From CAZUGO01 sp964619935 (GTDB taxonomy: Bacteria > Planctomycetota > Phycisphaerae > UBA1845 > CAIVHJ01), in assembly GCA_964619935.1 (NCBI GenBank), contig CAZUGO010000010.1, positions 1-41,480 on the forward strand: a stretch of 41,480 bases of DNA, in the 5' to 3' direction. Both the position numbers and the translations under genes were made by a program. Below the pieces are notes generated by a model that made no database searches, was not told the DNA's origin, and was given only the letters and a program-made list of their open reading frames with translations. Positions 15,292 through 24,205 of this stretch are shown in pieces. Each line of letters starts with the position of its first letter. The stretch's first letter is position 1.

Positions 15292-15637
15292 GGGCGTCGC
15301 CCTTCCTGGAGCATTCGCCCGGCCGGGGGCCGTTGCGGCTGCCCGGTAGGGCGAAGCATCATCCTTTGACCTTCTAACCGGTGTGCGGCGCCGCTGTCAA
15401 AATCCCTGGCGGGTGTTCGCCCCGGATGGCGGACCATCGGCGTGACGGGGCCCGCGCCCACCGTCGGCCTGCCGGCACCGGCTGCCAAACTGGCATTCGG
15501 CGGGGCCGCCAGAGCGGTCCGACCATCCCGCAACGGTTGCCAATCATGGATCTCATGGGGCCCGGAGACTGGTACGGATCTTGCACCAACGACCGGCGGA
15601 GGCTGCATCGTGAACTTTGGCAGAAAGGAGGTGTCCG
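15292..15637. other. Intergenic region between miaA and hsp20
   Basis: This 346-base stretch holds the divergent control regions of miaA and hsp20. It contains the sigma-54-type promoter at 15570-15585 and a palindrome TGCCA-AAC-TGGCA at 15483-15495, about 80 bases upstream of that promoter, a suitable distance for an activator site. No further gene is supported. Confidence 0.5.
15570..15585 (+). promoter_or_regulatory. Sigma-54 (-24/-12) promoter of hsp20
   Basis: TGGTACG-GATC-TTGCA matches the consensus TGGCACG-N4-TTGCA with one change. The GG (15571-15572) and GC (15583-15584) doublets have the required ten bases between them. The predicted transcript start near 15596 leaves about 42 bases before the ATG. 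Sigma-54 promoters need an enhancer-binding activator; a possible site is the palindrome at 15483-15495. Confidence 0.6.
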
Positions 15638-16069
15638 ATGTTGGCACGATATCGACCGCAAGGAGTGTTCCTCGGACCGATCGGTGATGTTCAGGACGAG
15701 TTGGGCCGCTTCCTCGGCGACGTCTGGGGCGAAGCCCGCGGCGCATTCGTCGGCTATCGCATGGATGTGCGGGAAGACGACACACATGTCTATGTGGAAG
15801 CCGAACTGCCCGGGCTCAAGAAAGAGGACATCGACATCACGCTGGAAAAGGGCGTCCTGACCATCCGCGGCGAGAAGAAGCAGGAGCGCGAGGAGTGCGA
15901 CGAGCACTACCACCTGCGGGAGCGTCGTTACGGAACCTTCCAGCGGAGCGTGGCGCTGCCGTCGGTCGTTGACGACTCCGCCGTGACGGCGGAACTGCGC
16001 GACGGAATCCTGCACGTCACGCTGGACAAACGCGAAGAAGTTCGGCCGCGGCACATCGAAGTCAAGTAA
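15638..16069 (+). CDS. Hsp20-family small heat-shock protein
   Basis: A 143-residue holdase chaperone. The alpha-crystallin domain covers about 40-133: it starts at YRMDVREDDTHVYVEAELPG, includes KKEDIDITLEKGVLTIRGEK and closes with the family AELRDGILHVTLDK block. The short N-terminal arm (1-38) and C-terminal tail match bacterial class members. A perfect ribosome-binding site (AAAGGAGGTG) stands six bases before the ATG, so strong translation is likely. The sigma-54-type promoter upstream suggests control different from the usual sigma-32 or HrcA systems. The gene ends four bases from the end of queG, which runs toward it. Confidence 0.95.
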   Translation: MLARYRPQGVFLGPIGDVQDELGRFLGDVWGEARGAFVGYRMDVREDDTHVYVEAELPGLKKEDIDITLEKGVLTIRGEKKQEREECDEHYHLRERRYGTFQRSVALPSVVDDSAVTAELRDGILHVTLDKREEVRPRHIEVK

Positions 16070-16073
16070 AGCG

Positions 16074-17069
16074 TCACGCCTCATCCTTGATGTGCCCGGA
16101 GGGCGGGGCGGTCCGATGTGGGCCGCCCCCGTGCTCGTGGTTGTCCAGGGCGATGCGGGCGTTCCGTTGGATCATGTCGTGCTTGGCCCGCCGCAGGGCG
16201 CTGCCGCGCACGGTCTGACGATAGTGTTCCGCTGACCACTGCAGCAGGTCCTGGAGGGCGGGTCGCGGACCGGGCGCCCGAAGTTCCAACTCCGGATCCA
16301 CTTCTGTCGGCGCCTGCCGATTGAAAGGGCAGACTTCCTGACAGAGATCACAGCCGAATACCCACTCGCCGATGGCGCTGTGGAATTCCGTGGGGATGGC
16401 CTGGCGCAGCTCGATGGTGTGATATGAGATGCACCGCGTCGCATCCATCTGGTAGGCCTGCGGAAACGCGGCGGTCGGGCAGGCTTCCAGGCACCGCGTG
16501 CACGATCCGCAGTGATCGGCGGCCGGGGCGTCGGGGGTCAATTCCAAGGTGGTGACGATTTCCCCCAGGAAGAAATAGGAGCCCAGGGTGGAATTGAGGA
16601 CCAGCGTGTTCTTGCCGATCCACCCCAGCCCGGCCTGCATGGCCAGCTCGCGCTCGAGCAGCGGGGCGGTGTCCACGCACGGGCGGGCCTCGAAGGGCTG
16701 GTCCAGGCGTTGTCGGGCGATGTCGATCACCTGCCACAGCCGGGTCTTGATCAACTCGTGATAGTCGTTGCCCCAGGCGTATCGAGCGATCCGTCCCCGC
16801 GGCCGATCGTCCGGGGCCGGTGGTTCGGGTTGATGGTAGTTGAGTGCCGCCACCACAACGCTGCGTGCGCCGGGCAGATACCGGCGGGCATCGAGGCGGG
16901 CGTCCATCCGGCGCTGCAGATAGGCCATCTCCCCGGCGCGGCCCTCGGTGAACCAGCGGCGTGCATAATCCGCGTGTGCGGAGCGGCCTGCAGCAGCGAT
17001 GCCCACCTGATCGAAGCCCTGCTCCAGCACCAGCGTCTTGAAGAGTTGTGTCCGGGCGGCTGGGTCCAT
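16074..17069 (-). CDS. queG: Epoxyqueuosine reductase
   Basis: A 331-residue cobalamin- and iron-sulfur-dependent enzyme for the last step of queuosine synthesis in tRNA. The N-terminal half has the cobalamin-binding region, with GRIARYAWGNDYHELIK and the catalytic-aspartate segment CVDTAPLLERELAMQAGLGWIGKNT. Two 4Fe-4S motifs follow: CGSCTRCLEACPT and CDLCQEVCPFN. The C-terminus is short, without a long HEAT-repeat extension. Together with miaA, two tRNA-modification genes lie close together. The start ATG at 17069 fits the family N-terminus. Confidence 0.96.
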   Translation of the reverse strand: MDPAARTQLFKTLVLEQGFDQVGIAAAGRSAHADYARRWFTEGRAGEMAYLQRRMDARLDARRYLPGARSVVVAALNYHQPEPPAPDDRPRGRIARYAWGNDYHELIKTRLWQVIDIARQRLDQPFEARPCVDTAPLLERELAMQAGLGWIGKNTLVLNSTLGSYFFLGEIVTTLELTPDAPAADHCGSCTRCLEACPTAAFPQAYQMDATRCISYHTIELRQAIPTEFHSAIGEWVFGCDLCQEVCPFNRQAPTEVDPELELRAPGPRPALQDLLQWSAEHYRQTVRGSALRRAKHDMIQRNARIALDNHEHGGGPHRTAPPSGHIKDEA

Positions 17070-17248
17070 TCGCCTTCAGTTTACCGGAATCCCGGATGGC
17101 GGTACCCTAGTGCCTCCACGCACCGGGTGTTGTGGTCGTCGGATTCCCGATCCCCCGCACCCAGCGGCGGTCCGGATCCGGCGGCGCGCGGTCACCCGCT
17201 GCGGGCGGTGCGCGACGGGCTCACGATGGGATTGTACAGGAGACCCCG

Positions 17249-17668
17249 ATGTTCGACTACGATTGGTTCCATGGTCCAGCCTATGAGCAGCAGCAGCAGT
17301 CGGCCCGCCGGCGGGTGGCCTTGCGGCAGTACCCCGATGTCTCTGCCGACGCGGTCTCGGACCATGCCGATTGCCGGGCGTTCATGGAGGCGTTGGAATG
17401 CCGTACGCTGATCTATCTCCGCGACGGGTTCAGTTACGAGATCGGCGCGCTGGCCGATGATGTATCGTCCAAAGTCCATCTGACCTTCGAGAGCGAACCG
17501 TCCGACGATCTCTACAAGGTGGGCGCCTTTGTCGTTACGGTGCTGTTTGAGGATATCTGCCGGGTTGAAGTCTATGCCGTGCACCCGACCGACAAGCCAG
17601 AGAACAAACCGATGATCACCGGGTTTCGTTCGGCATCACGCCACGAGGACCGCAAGGCTGACGATTGA
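17249..17668 (+). CDS. Conserved-looking hypothetical protein
   Basis: A 139-residue soluble protein starting with MFDYDWFHGPAYEQQQQ. AGGAGA lies six bases before the ATG at 17249, which rejects the longer frame to 17132. No signal peptide or membrane segment is present. It is acidic, with a mixed alpha/beta look. It ends shortly before priA on the same strand, and a TTG that could start priA overlaps its stop. I do not recognise a family. Confidence 0.7.
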   Translation: MFDYDWFHGPAYEQQQQSARRRVALRQYPDVSADAVSDHADCRAFMEALECRTLIYLRDGFSYEIGALADDVSSKVHLTFESEPSDDLYKVGAFVVTVLFEDICRVEVYAVHPTDKPENKPMITGFRSASRHEDRKADD

Positions 17669-17700
17669 TCCGCGGACGGCTGCGGCCGGACGGGAGGGGT

Positions 17701-19986
17701 GTGAAACGCGCCAGCCAAACCACGCCGCTGCTGTGGAGCGAAGAGCGCGCCCCGGAGATTCGGCGGGTGGCGTCGGTCGTTCCGGTGCAGCCCATCGACA
17801 CCGTGTACGCTTTTGAGGTCCCAGAGGCGTTGGCGGATCAGATCGCACCCGGCCAGCGGGTGCGCATCCCCATCGGTCGGCACAACCGCCGGGTCGACGG
17901 GTTCGTGCTGGACGTTTCCGAGCGGTCCTGGACCACCACGCTCAAGCCCATCGACTCGCTGCTGGATCGGCACAGTTACCTGAACGCCGAATTGCTGGAG
18001 TTGGGCCGGTGGATGGCCCGCTACTATGGGACGCCCCTCGGGCGAACCCTCGCGGCGATGGTGCCGGCCCCGGTGCGCGACCAGAGCGGGTTCCGCAGCG
18101 TCCGGTGGTTGCGGCTGGCCCTGCCGCTGGGCCACATCGTGCAAACGGCGACCCGCCTGGGACCGGCTCAGCGAGCCGTGCTGGAGGCGTTGGCCGCCGC
18201 GCCGGCCGCCGTGCCGGCCGACACCCTGGGCCGTGACTTGGGTGTCAGCAGCGCCACCGTTCGCGGCCTGATCCGCAAGGGCTGGATCACCCAGCAGGTC
18301 GAGAAGCAGGCCCGGCCCGCGCCCAACTGTGATGAGCCGCCGCAGGAGCCTGGCTTCTCGCTCAACGACGAGCAACAGCGGGCGTGCGCCGAAATCGCCG
18401 CCTTGATCGACCGCCGCTGCTGGGGTGTGCGGTTGCTCTACGGCGTCAGCGGCAGCGGCAAAACCGAGGTGTACATCAATGCCATGCGCCGGGTGCTGGA
18501 CCGCGGGCGGCAGGTGATCGTGCTCATCCCGGAAATCGCCCTGACCACCCAGTTGGTCCGGCGGTTTGCCGTGCGCTTCCGCAATGTCGCCGTGATCCAT
18601 AGCGGCTTGACCGGGGTCAAACGGTCGCTGACCTGGGAGGCCATCCGCCGCGGTGACAAACGGGTGATCATCGGAACGCGCAGCGCCGTGTTCGCCCCGT
18701 GCCCGGATCTGGGATTGGTGGTCATCGATGAGGAGCAGGAGCCGAGCTACAAGAACATGCAGGCACCACGGTTCCACGCCCGCGAGACGGCCATGGCCCG
18801 GGCCCGCCTGCAGAACATTCCGATCGTGCTGGGCTCGGCGACGCCGGCGTTGGAGACCTGGCAGGGCTGCAGCGATCCCGACGGTCGCCGCATCCATCTG
18901 ACCCGCCGGGTGGCTGAACTGCAGATGCCGCAGGTGGCGATCGTCGACATGCGCGCGGAACCACACCGCCGCCCGGGCATGCATCTGCTGTCCCGGCTGC
19001 TGGAGCAGCGCCTGGCCGAAGTGCTGCAGCGCCGCGAGCAGGCGGTCTTGCTCCTGAATCGCCGCGGTTACGCCCAAGTGCTGTACTGCCCGCGATGCAA
19101 ATTGGGCGTAAGCTGTCGCAACTGCCAGGCCGGGATGGTGTTCCACCGGATCAGCGGCACCGTGGTTTGCCACCACTGTTACGTGCAGATGGAAGCGCCG
19201 CGACGGTGTGCCGATCCCTCGTGCGGGACGCCGTTGATCCGATTCGGACTGGGCACCGAGCGGGCCGAGGAGGAAGTGCAACGCAAGTTTCCCCAGGCCC
19301 GACTGCGGCGGATCGACAGCGACACCATGGGCCGGACGGCGGATTACGAGGACATGGTCCGGGCCTTCGAGAATCACGAATACGACTTCATGATCGGCAC
19401 CCAGATGGTGGCCAAAGGGCTGGATTTCCCAAGGGTCTCGTTGGTCGGCGTACTCAACGCCGATACCGCCCTGCACCTGCCGGACTTCCGGGCGGATGAG
19501 CGGACCTTTCAATTGGTGACCCAGGTGGCCGGGCGGGCCGGGCGGGCCCACGGCCGGGGCCAGGTGGTGGTGCAGACCGCCATGCCCGAGTTGCCGGCGC
19601 TGCTGGCTGCTGCACAACACGATTACGACCGCTTTGCCGCAACCGAGCTGGCGGCGCGGCGCAAGACCGGGATGCCGCCGTTCTCGGTGTTGGTGCGCTG
19701 GGTGCTCTCCGATGCCGCGGAGTCCACCCTCAAGCTGGCGGCAGCGCACCTCGCCGGCGTCATTCGAGAAGCCTGCGTTCACCTGGGGCTGAGCGACGCA
19801 CGGGTCAGCGGACCGTTCCCCTGCCCGCTGGAGCGCCTCCGCCGCCGATATCGCCAGGACATCCTGCTGCGCACCGCCACCGCGGAGCAGCGCAGCGCCC
19901 TGCTCGACTACCTGCGCCAGGAACACCGCCTGCGCTCAACCGCCGAACGGGTCATTGTCGATGTAGATCCGGTCTCGTTGCTGTAG
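17701..19986 (+). CDS. priA: Primosomal protein N' (replication restart helicase PriA)
   Basis: A 761-residue superfamily-2 DNA helicase that reloads the replisome at stalled forks. The N-terminal DNA-binding domain (about 15-190) precedes the helicase core. Walker A is GVSGSGKTE, and motif II reads DEEQEPSYK where many PriA proteins have DEEH. Zinc-binding cysteine pairs are CPRC, CRNC, CHHC and CADPSC between the helicase lobes. Later motifs include GTQMVAKGLDFPRVSLVGVL and the QVAGRAGR motif VI. A GTG at 17701 just after GGGAGG is the chosen start; a TTG at 17665 overlapping the previous stop would add 12 residues. Confidence 0.96.
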   Translation: MKRASQTTPLLWSEERAPEIRRVASVVPVQPIDTVYAFEVPEALADQIAPGQRVRIPIGRHNRRVDGFVLDVSERSWTTTLKPIDSLLDRHSYLNAELLELGRWMARYYGTPLGRTLAAMVPAPVRDQSGFRSVRWLRLALPLGHIVQTATRLGPAQRAVLEALAAAPAAVPADTLGRDLGVSSATVRGLIRKGWITQQVEKQARPAPNCDEPPQEPGFSLNDEQQRACAEIAALIDRRCWGVRLLYGVSGSGKTEVYINAMRRVLDRGRQVIVLIPEIALTTQLVRRFAVRFRNVAVIHSGLTGVKRSLTWEAIRRGDKRVIIGTRSAVFAPCPDLGLVVIDEEQEPSYKNMQAPRFHARETAMARARLQNIPIVLGSATPALETWQGCSDPDGRRIHLTRRVAELQMPQVAIVDMRAEPHRRPGMHLLSRLLEQRLAEVLQRREQAVLLLNRRGYAQVLYCPRCKLGVSCRNCQAGMVFHRISGTVVCHHCYVQMEAPRRCADPSCGTPLIRFGLGTERAEEEVQRKFPQARLRRIDSDTMGRTADYEDMVRAFENHEYDFMIGTQMVAKGLDFPRVSLVGVLNADTALHLPDFRADERTFQLVTQVAGRAGRAHGRGQVVVQTAMPELPALLAAAQHDYDRFAATELAARRKTGMPPFSVLVRWVLSDAAESTLKLAAAHLAGVIREACVHLGLSDARVSGPFPCPLERLRRRYRQDILLRTATAEQRSALLDYLRQEHRLRSTAERVIVDVDPVSLL

Positions 19987-20022
19987 TGCTCACGAACCCG
20001 AGGCAGGTGCGGCAGACGGCAG

Positions 20023-20589
20023 TCAGGACGCGAGCTGCGCGTGAATCAGGCCGCAGAGGCGCTGCTCCAAGGCGTAGTCGCGGGACTCGAAGGTCCAGGT
20101 GGCGGGTTCCTTGCCCACCGGCAGACCCGCGGTGGACGGCAGCCCCGTGCCGAAAATGCGCAGGGCCGCGGCGGCGTTGGTGACCTGCCGCTCCGGCAAG
20201 TGCATCCGCTCTTTGTCGACCGTCACGGTCAGTTCATAGGTGCCGGGCTGGACCGCCGGGGTGAGCTGGACCGTCACCCGCCGTCGCACGGTCCGCAACG
20301 ACGCCTCAGCGAAATCGTAGGCGGTGTCGACGTCGTGTCGCCAGAATTCGAAGAACTGTTGGGAGGTCTCCGGGAACGTGGTGATGACTCCGGCGCGGAG
20401 GTCCTCGCGGTCGATCCGGAAGCGCTGCGCGCGGAGGACGTCCAGACAGGATTCCCAGAGGCGGGTGAACGCCAGTTCGCCGTCCGCACGCATGGCCAGG
20501 GTGCTGGCCTGTTCCGGCACCACCGGCTGCTGGCAGCCGCCTGCGGCCGACACGACCGCGATCACGATGATCCATCCCGGGCGCATCAT
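20023..20589 (-). CDS. Lipoprotein of unknown function
   Basis: A 188-residue protein whose signal peptide (about 1-18) ends in the lipobox-like SAAGGC, with Cys19 as the lipidated residue. The mature part has a small alpha/beta domain with FTRLWESCLDVLRAQRFRIDREDLRAGVITT, a pattern seen in planctomycete lipoproteins that compare assembly-type domains, then a strand-rich segment ending in the conserved-looking SRDYALEQRLCGLIHAQL. It runs divergently from the glycan island and ends 36 bases after priA on the opposite strand. Function is unknown. Confidence 0.8.
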   Translation of the reverse strand: MMRPGWIIVIAVVSAAGGCQQPVVPEQASTLAMRADGELAFTRLWESCLDVLRAQRFRIDREDLRAGVITTFPETSQQFFEFWRHDVDTAYDFAEASLRTVRRRVTVQLTPAVQPGTYELTVTVDKERMHLPERQVTNAAAALRIFGTGLPSTAGLPVGKEPATWTFESRDYALEQRLCGLIHAQLAS

Positions 20590-20704
20590 CCGAATATGAT
20601 ACGGGTTGCGGCATCGGGGTCAATCGCGCCCCTGACTTTGGCCGATAATGGACGAAGTTCGGCAGGGTCGTCTCCTTGAGGGTGCTCATCGCGATTTGAG
20701 GCTG

Positions 20705-22930
20705 ATGTCTGTTGCATTCATACGCCAGCGGCTGCTCGCCCTGCACGGGGCCGCCAGTGCCTACGCCTTCTTGGATCCGGCGTGGCGCTACCTGACGGCC
20801 GTGCCCCACGATCCGGAAGTGGCCGCGGCGGCGGTCGACTGTTGCCTGCGGCTGGGTTTGGGCGGTCCGGCCCGTGAACTGCTGCAGGCTCGGGCGGACT
20901 TGAGCCCGGCCGCCGCGCCGCAGTGGCACGCGGCGGCTCGCGAGGCGCCCAGCGGGCGGGTGGCCTGGAGCCGCTTTCAGCGGCGCTATCGGGAGAACCT
21001 GGAGCAGCTCCTGCGAGGACAGCCGCACCTGCAGGGCTGTGGGCCGGAGCTGGACCGCGCCGTCCGCGGCGTGCACCTCTATCGCACCATTGACGGATGT
21101 CCGTTGCTGTCGCGCAAGCGAGCCGGCGGCACCCGCGAATGGCTGGCGGGGATCCGCGATGCCCGCCTGGATGATGAATTCAAAGTCCCCGACCTGCCCT
21201 ACGGAACGCCGCTGTACCTGGACGGACTGTCGTTGGGGCCGCTACTCGAACAGGTCTACGACCAAACCGCCCGGGTGGGATTGAACCAGACGCTGGCCCT
21301 GTTCGTCGTTGATCGCCAGTGGTCGAACTTGGCCGCCTGGCTGCACCTGCTGGACCGTCCGGACCTCCTGGCCGATCCACGGCTGTATGTGTTTGCCGGT
21401 CCACAGGCCCTCGCTGCCTTGCACGGCTGTCTGGACCAGCGCCACGATCTGGGCACCGCGCCGGGCTGCGTCATCCAGGCGCCCGGCAATGGTGGGGCCA
21501 AGGCCGAGTTGGAAGCGCTGCACGGTCGCGTGCAGCAGGACCGCCTCACCCAACTCCAGGACATCCGCACGCATTTGGCCCGCCGCTATGCCGCCCGCAG
21601 CGAGGAGGACTACGAACGGCGCCTGCTGGCGGGCGGGACGGTGCTGGGGGTCACCTCGCGTGCCACCACCATGTTGCAGTACTCGATGCGCGACATCGGT
21701 CATACGCTGCGGCGATTCGGCTACACGTTTCAGTTGCTCATCGAGGCGAGCGATCATCACGCCCTCACCGCACTGAGCATCGCCCGTGCCTTGCAGGAGC
21801 ATGATCCGGTCCTGGTGGTCATGATCGACCACCTGCGCTACGAGCAGGTTGATTTGTTTTACAACGTGCCCATGCTGACCTGGATTCAGGACCCGCTGCC
21901 TAACTTGATGTGCGCCCAGGCGGGCGCTTCGATCGGCCCAGCGGACTTCGTGTGCGGCTACTTCGGTCACCAGTGTCGCGATCATCACGGGTATCCGCCG
22001 GAGCAGTTCTTCGACTGCGTGCTGCCGGTCTCCGAGCGGGTCTTTCACGATGCCCCGGTGAGCGACGAGATCCGCCGGGCGCACGACTGTGATCTGATGT
22101 ACGTCGGGCACATGTCCTATTCCATGGAGCACTGTCGCCAGGAATGGCTGGAGCGCTGCCCGGGTGTCCTGCATCCGCTGCTGGAGCGACTCTACGGCGA
22201 GGTCAGCGCCATGTTACAACACGGCCGGCACATTCTGACCGCCCATGCCGAACTGGTTCGGCGCTGCGCCGCCGCCGTGGGCGTGAGGCTGCCTGCGGAA
22301 CAGGTCGGCAACCTGGCCGACAACTATACCTATCGGTTGTTCGACATCGGCTACCGCCACCAGACCCTGCAGTGGGCGGCGGCCTGGGCCGAGCGTCGCG
22401 GCCGACGGTTGCGGATCTACGGCCGCGGCTGGGAGCAGCACCCCACCCTGGCCCGGTTCGCTGCCGGTCCATTGGAACACGGCGAGCCCCTGCGGCGGGC
22501 CTATCGCTGTGCCCGGCTGGTGCTGCAAACCATGCCCAGCGGGTTTCAACACCAGCGGACCTACGAGGCCCTGTGCTGTGGCGCGCTGGTGCTGGCCCGC
22601 TATTGTCCGCGCGACTTCGTGCTGACCCACGACGATGGTTCCTACGACGTGCTGCCGGAAGCAGAGTATCGCCGCCGGCAGGATCTCGGCGAGCGGGTGG
22701 AAGGAGCGGGCCGGTTGTTCGGCAACCTGGAAGACCTGCTGTTCCGTGACGCCGCCGGTCTGGATCGGCTGGCGGAACAGTCCCTCAGGGATCATGAGCG
22801 GCGCGATCGCATGCAGCGGGCGTGCGTCGCCGTGGTTCGCGAGCATCACACCTACGCCGTGGTCCTGGGAACGGTTCTAGGCCGGATCAAGGAAGTGCTT
22901 GGGCGCCGTCCGGCGGCGCAGCCCGCATGA
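20705..22930 (+). CDS. CgeB-like glycosyltransferase with a large N-terminal domain
   Basis: A 741-residue protein. The last 220 residues have the pattern of CgeB-type (Glyco_trans_1_2) transferases: LRIYGRGWEQHPTL, RRAYRCARLVLQTMPSG, then HQRTYEALCCGALVLARY and a final helix. The middle holds YVGHMSYSMEHCRQEW and MIDHLRYEQVDLFYNVPMLT, as in the N-terminal lobe of GT-B proteins that guard a peptide-like substrate. The first 150 residues resemble helical repeat scaffolds. The start is uncertain: ATG at 20648 would add 19 residues, and neither start has a good ribosome site. It opens the glycan island and overlaps a start of the next gene as ATGA. Donor and acceptor are unknown. Confidence 0.82.
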   Translation: MSVAFIRQRLLALHGAASAYAFLDPAWRYLTAVPHDPEVAAAAVDCCLRLGLGGPARELLQARADLSPAAAPQWHAAAREAPSGRVAWSRFQRRYRENLEQLLRGQPHLQGCGPELDRAVRGVHLYRTIDGCPLLSRKRAGGTREWLAGIRDARLDDEFKVPDLPYGTPLYLDGLSLGPLLEQVYDQTARVGLNQTLALFVVDRQWSNLAAWLHLLDRPDLLADPRLYVFAGPQALAALHGCLDQRHDLGTAPGCVIQAPGNGGAKAELEALHGRVQQDRLTQLQDIRTHLARRYAARSEEDYERRLLAGGTVLGVTSRATTMLQYSMRDIGHTLRRFGYTFQLLIEASDHHALTALSIARALQEHDPVLVVMIDHLRYEQVDLFYNVPMLTWIQDPLPNLMCAQAGASIGPADFVCGYFGHQCRDHHGYPPEQFFDCVLPVSERVFHDAPVSDEIRRAHDCDLMYVGHMSYSMEHCRQEWLERCPGVLHPLLERLYGEVSAMLQHGRHILTAHAELVRRCAAAVGVRLPAEQVGNLADNYTYRLFDIGYRHQTLQWAAAWAERRGRRLRIYGRGWEQHPTLARFAAGPLEHGEPLRRAYRCARLVLQTMPSGFQHQRTYEALCCGALVLARYCPRDFVLTHDDGSYDVLPEAEYRRRQDLGERVEGAGRLFGNLEDLLFRDAAGLDRLAEQSLRDHERRDRMQRACVAVVREHHTYAVVLGTVLGRIKEVLGRRPAAQPA

Positions 22931-22956
22931 ACCCGCGCCCGGCGAGGAGCAACCCC

Positions 22957-23550
22957 ATGCCCGTGTCCCAGCAACCGTGTGCGCTGCCGTCCAGCGCCTG
23001 GGCGTTCAATCGCGACGTGCTTCTGGGCCGCCAGATCGAGGCGTTGCAGCGCCGTCATGGGCTGGTCTGCGCCTGCGAGACCGGCACCTGGAAGGGCCAC
23101 ACCACGGTCGCCCTGGCGGCGCTGTTTCCTCGGGTCTACACCATCGAACTGGATGCGGCGCGGGTCGCTCAGAATGCCGCCCGCTTCTCGGGGCATCCCA
23201 ACATCGTGGCCTTGCAGGGGCATTCGCCCGAAGTGCTGGTGCGGTTGGTCGACTCCTTCGAGTACCCGCTGTTCGCCTACCTGGATGCCCACTGGAACCA
23301 CGACGACTGGCCGCTGCGCGATGAGCTCAAGATCCTGCTCAGCGTTCGCCGGCCCAAGGTGCTGATGGTGCACGACTTCAAAGTCCCGGGCCGCGACTTC
23401 GGTTACGACACCTACAAGGGCGTGGCCTGCGCTCTGGATATGATCGCCGACCTGCTGCCGCACGACGAGTGCCGCTACCGGTTCAACGCCCAGGTCGCCC
23501 CCCAGTCGGAACGCCGCGGGGCGCTGTTCATCGAGCATCTGCTGGGTTGA
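22957..23550 (+). CDS. Class I SAM-dependent methyltransferase
   Basis: A 197-residue protein with motif I as CETGTWKGHTTVALAALFP and motif II as VYTIELDAA. YLDAHWNHDDWPLRDELKIL and VLMVHDFKVPG follow, a pattern seen in O-methyltransferases and hydroxylase-like proteins of glycan loci. GAGGAG lies seven bases before the ATG at 22957; an ATG at 22927 overlapping the previous stop would add ten residues. It probably methylates a sugar or other part of the product made by the island. The exact acceptor is not visible. Confidence 0.85.
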   Translation: MPVSQQPCALPSSAWAFNRDVLLGRQIEALQRRHGLVCACETGTWKGHTTVALAALFPRVYTIELDAARVAQNAARFSGHPNIVALQGHSPEVLVRLVDSFEYPLFAYLDAHWNHDDWPLRDELKILLSVRRPKVLMVHDFKVPGRDFGYDTYKGVACALDMIADLLPHDECRYRFNAQVAPQSERRGALFIEHLLG

Positions 23551-23552
23551 AG

Positions 23553-24203
23553 TCAGGTGCGGCGGAGGTACAGCCCGTCGGCCCACCACTGAGGTTTGAT
23601 CGACGGATACAACGCCGCCCGGTCATAGCCCCGGCTGCCCAGGAACGCGTCGATGTCGCCGATGAGCGGTGCCCCTTGGTACAGCGGCACGAAGGACACT
23701 TCCAGCAGCAGGGCGCGGGTGTGCTGCAGCAACCTCGGTGCGCCGCGCAGGGCGCTGAGTTCGTGGCCCTGGACATCCATTTTGAGGATGTGCACCCGGT
23801 GGGCAGCAATCTGCTGGGTGACGATCCAGTCATCCAGCCGGCAGGTGGGTACCCTCTGGCGGCCGATGACCCGGTGCGGGTCGGCCAGCGGATTGTGGTG
23901 CTCCAGAAAGGGCAGCAGGGAGTTGGACTCGGTCGAAGCGGTCAAAAAGATCTCGGCGCTGCCGGTGTGGTCGGACACGGCGCTGCGGATCGGCCGGATG
24001 TTCAGCGGGCCGCCGTGGTCCAGGAGTGCCTCGAAGATGCGCTGCACCGGTTCGAAACAGTAAATGGTGGCCCGCGGATAGGCTTGCCGCAGATGGCGCG
24101 CCGTCTGTCCGGTGTGGGCACCGCAGTCCAGGATGATCTCCGGATCGGGGCAGCAGTGCTTGAGATCCTCCCAACGATTGGTGGTTGTGAACGGGAATCC
24201 CAT
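23553..24203 (-). CDS. FkbM-family methyltransferase 1
   Basis: A 216-residue methyltransferase. Motif I is IILDCGAHTGQTARHL, then IYCFEPVQRIFEALL. The family block near the C-terminus is HILKMDVQGHELSALRGAPR, followed by LLLEVSFVPLYQGAPL, as in FkbM O-methyltransferases that act on sugars or polyketides. It starts two bases after the stop of the minus-strand CgeB-like gene, so the two are co-translated. Its 3' end faces the plus-strand methyltransferase at a distance of two bases. Confidence 0.9.
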   Translation of the reverse strand: MGFPFTTTNRWEDLKHCCPDPEIILDCGAHTGQTARHLRQAYPRATIYCFEPVQRIFEALLDHGGPLNIRPIRSAVSDHTGSAEIFLTASTESNSLLPFLEHHNPLADPHRVIGRQRVPTCRLDDWIVTQQIAAHRVHILKMDVQGHELSALRGAPRLLQHTRALLLEVSFVPLYQGAPLIGDIDAFLGSRGYDRAALYPSIKPQWWADGLYLRRT

Positions 24204-24205
24204 GG

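Noticed and set aside
18700..18760. DEEQ in PriA as a loss-of-function change
   Set aside because: The acidic pair needed for ATP hydrolysis is intact, and the fourth position varies among superfamily-2 helicases, so there is no reason to call it broken.
17572..19926. A 784-codon open frame on the minus strand opposite priA
   Set aside because: It mirrors priA codon by codon, has a His/Gln/Arg/Pro-rich composition and no family motif; it is a high-GC shadow.
22927..22956. The upstream ATG of the methyltransferase overlapping the CgeB-like stop
   Set aside because: The later ATG at 22957 has GAGGAG at the right distance and fits better; the overlap start remains possible.
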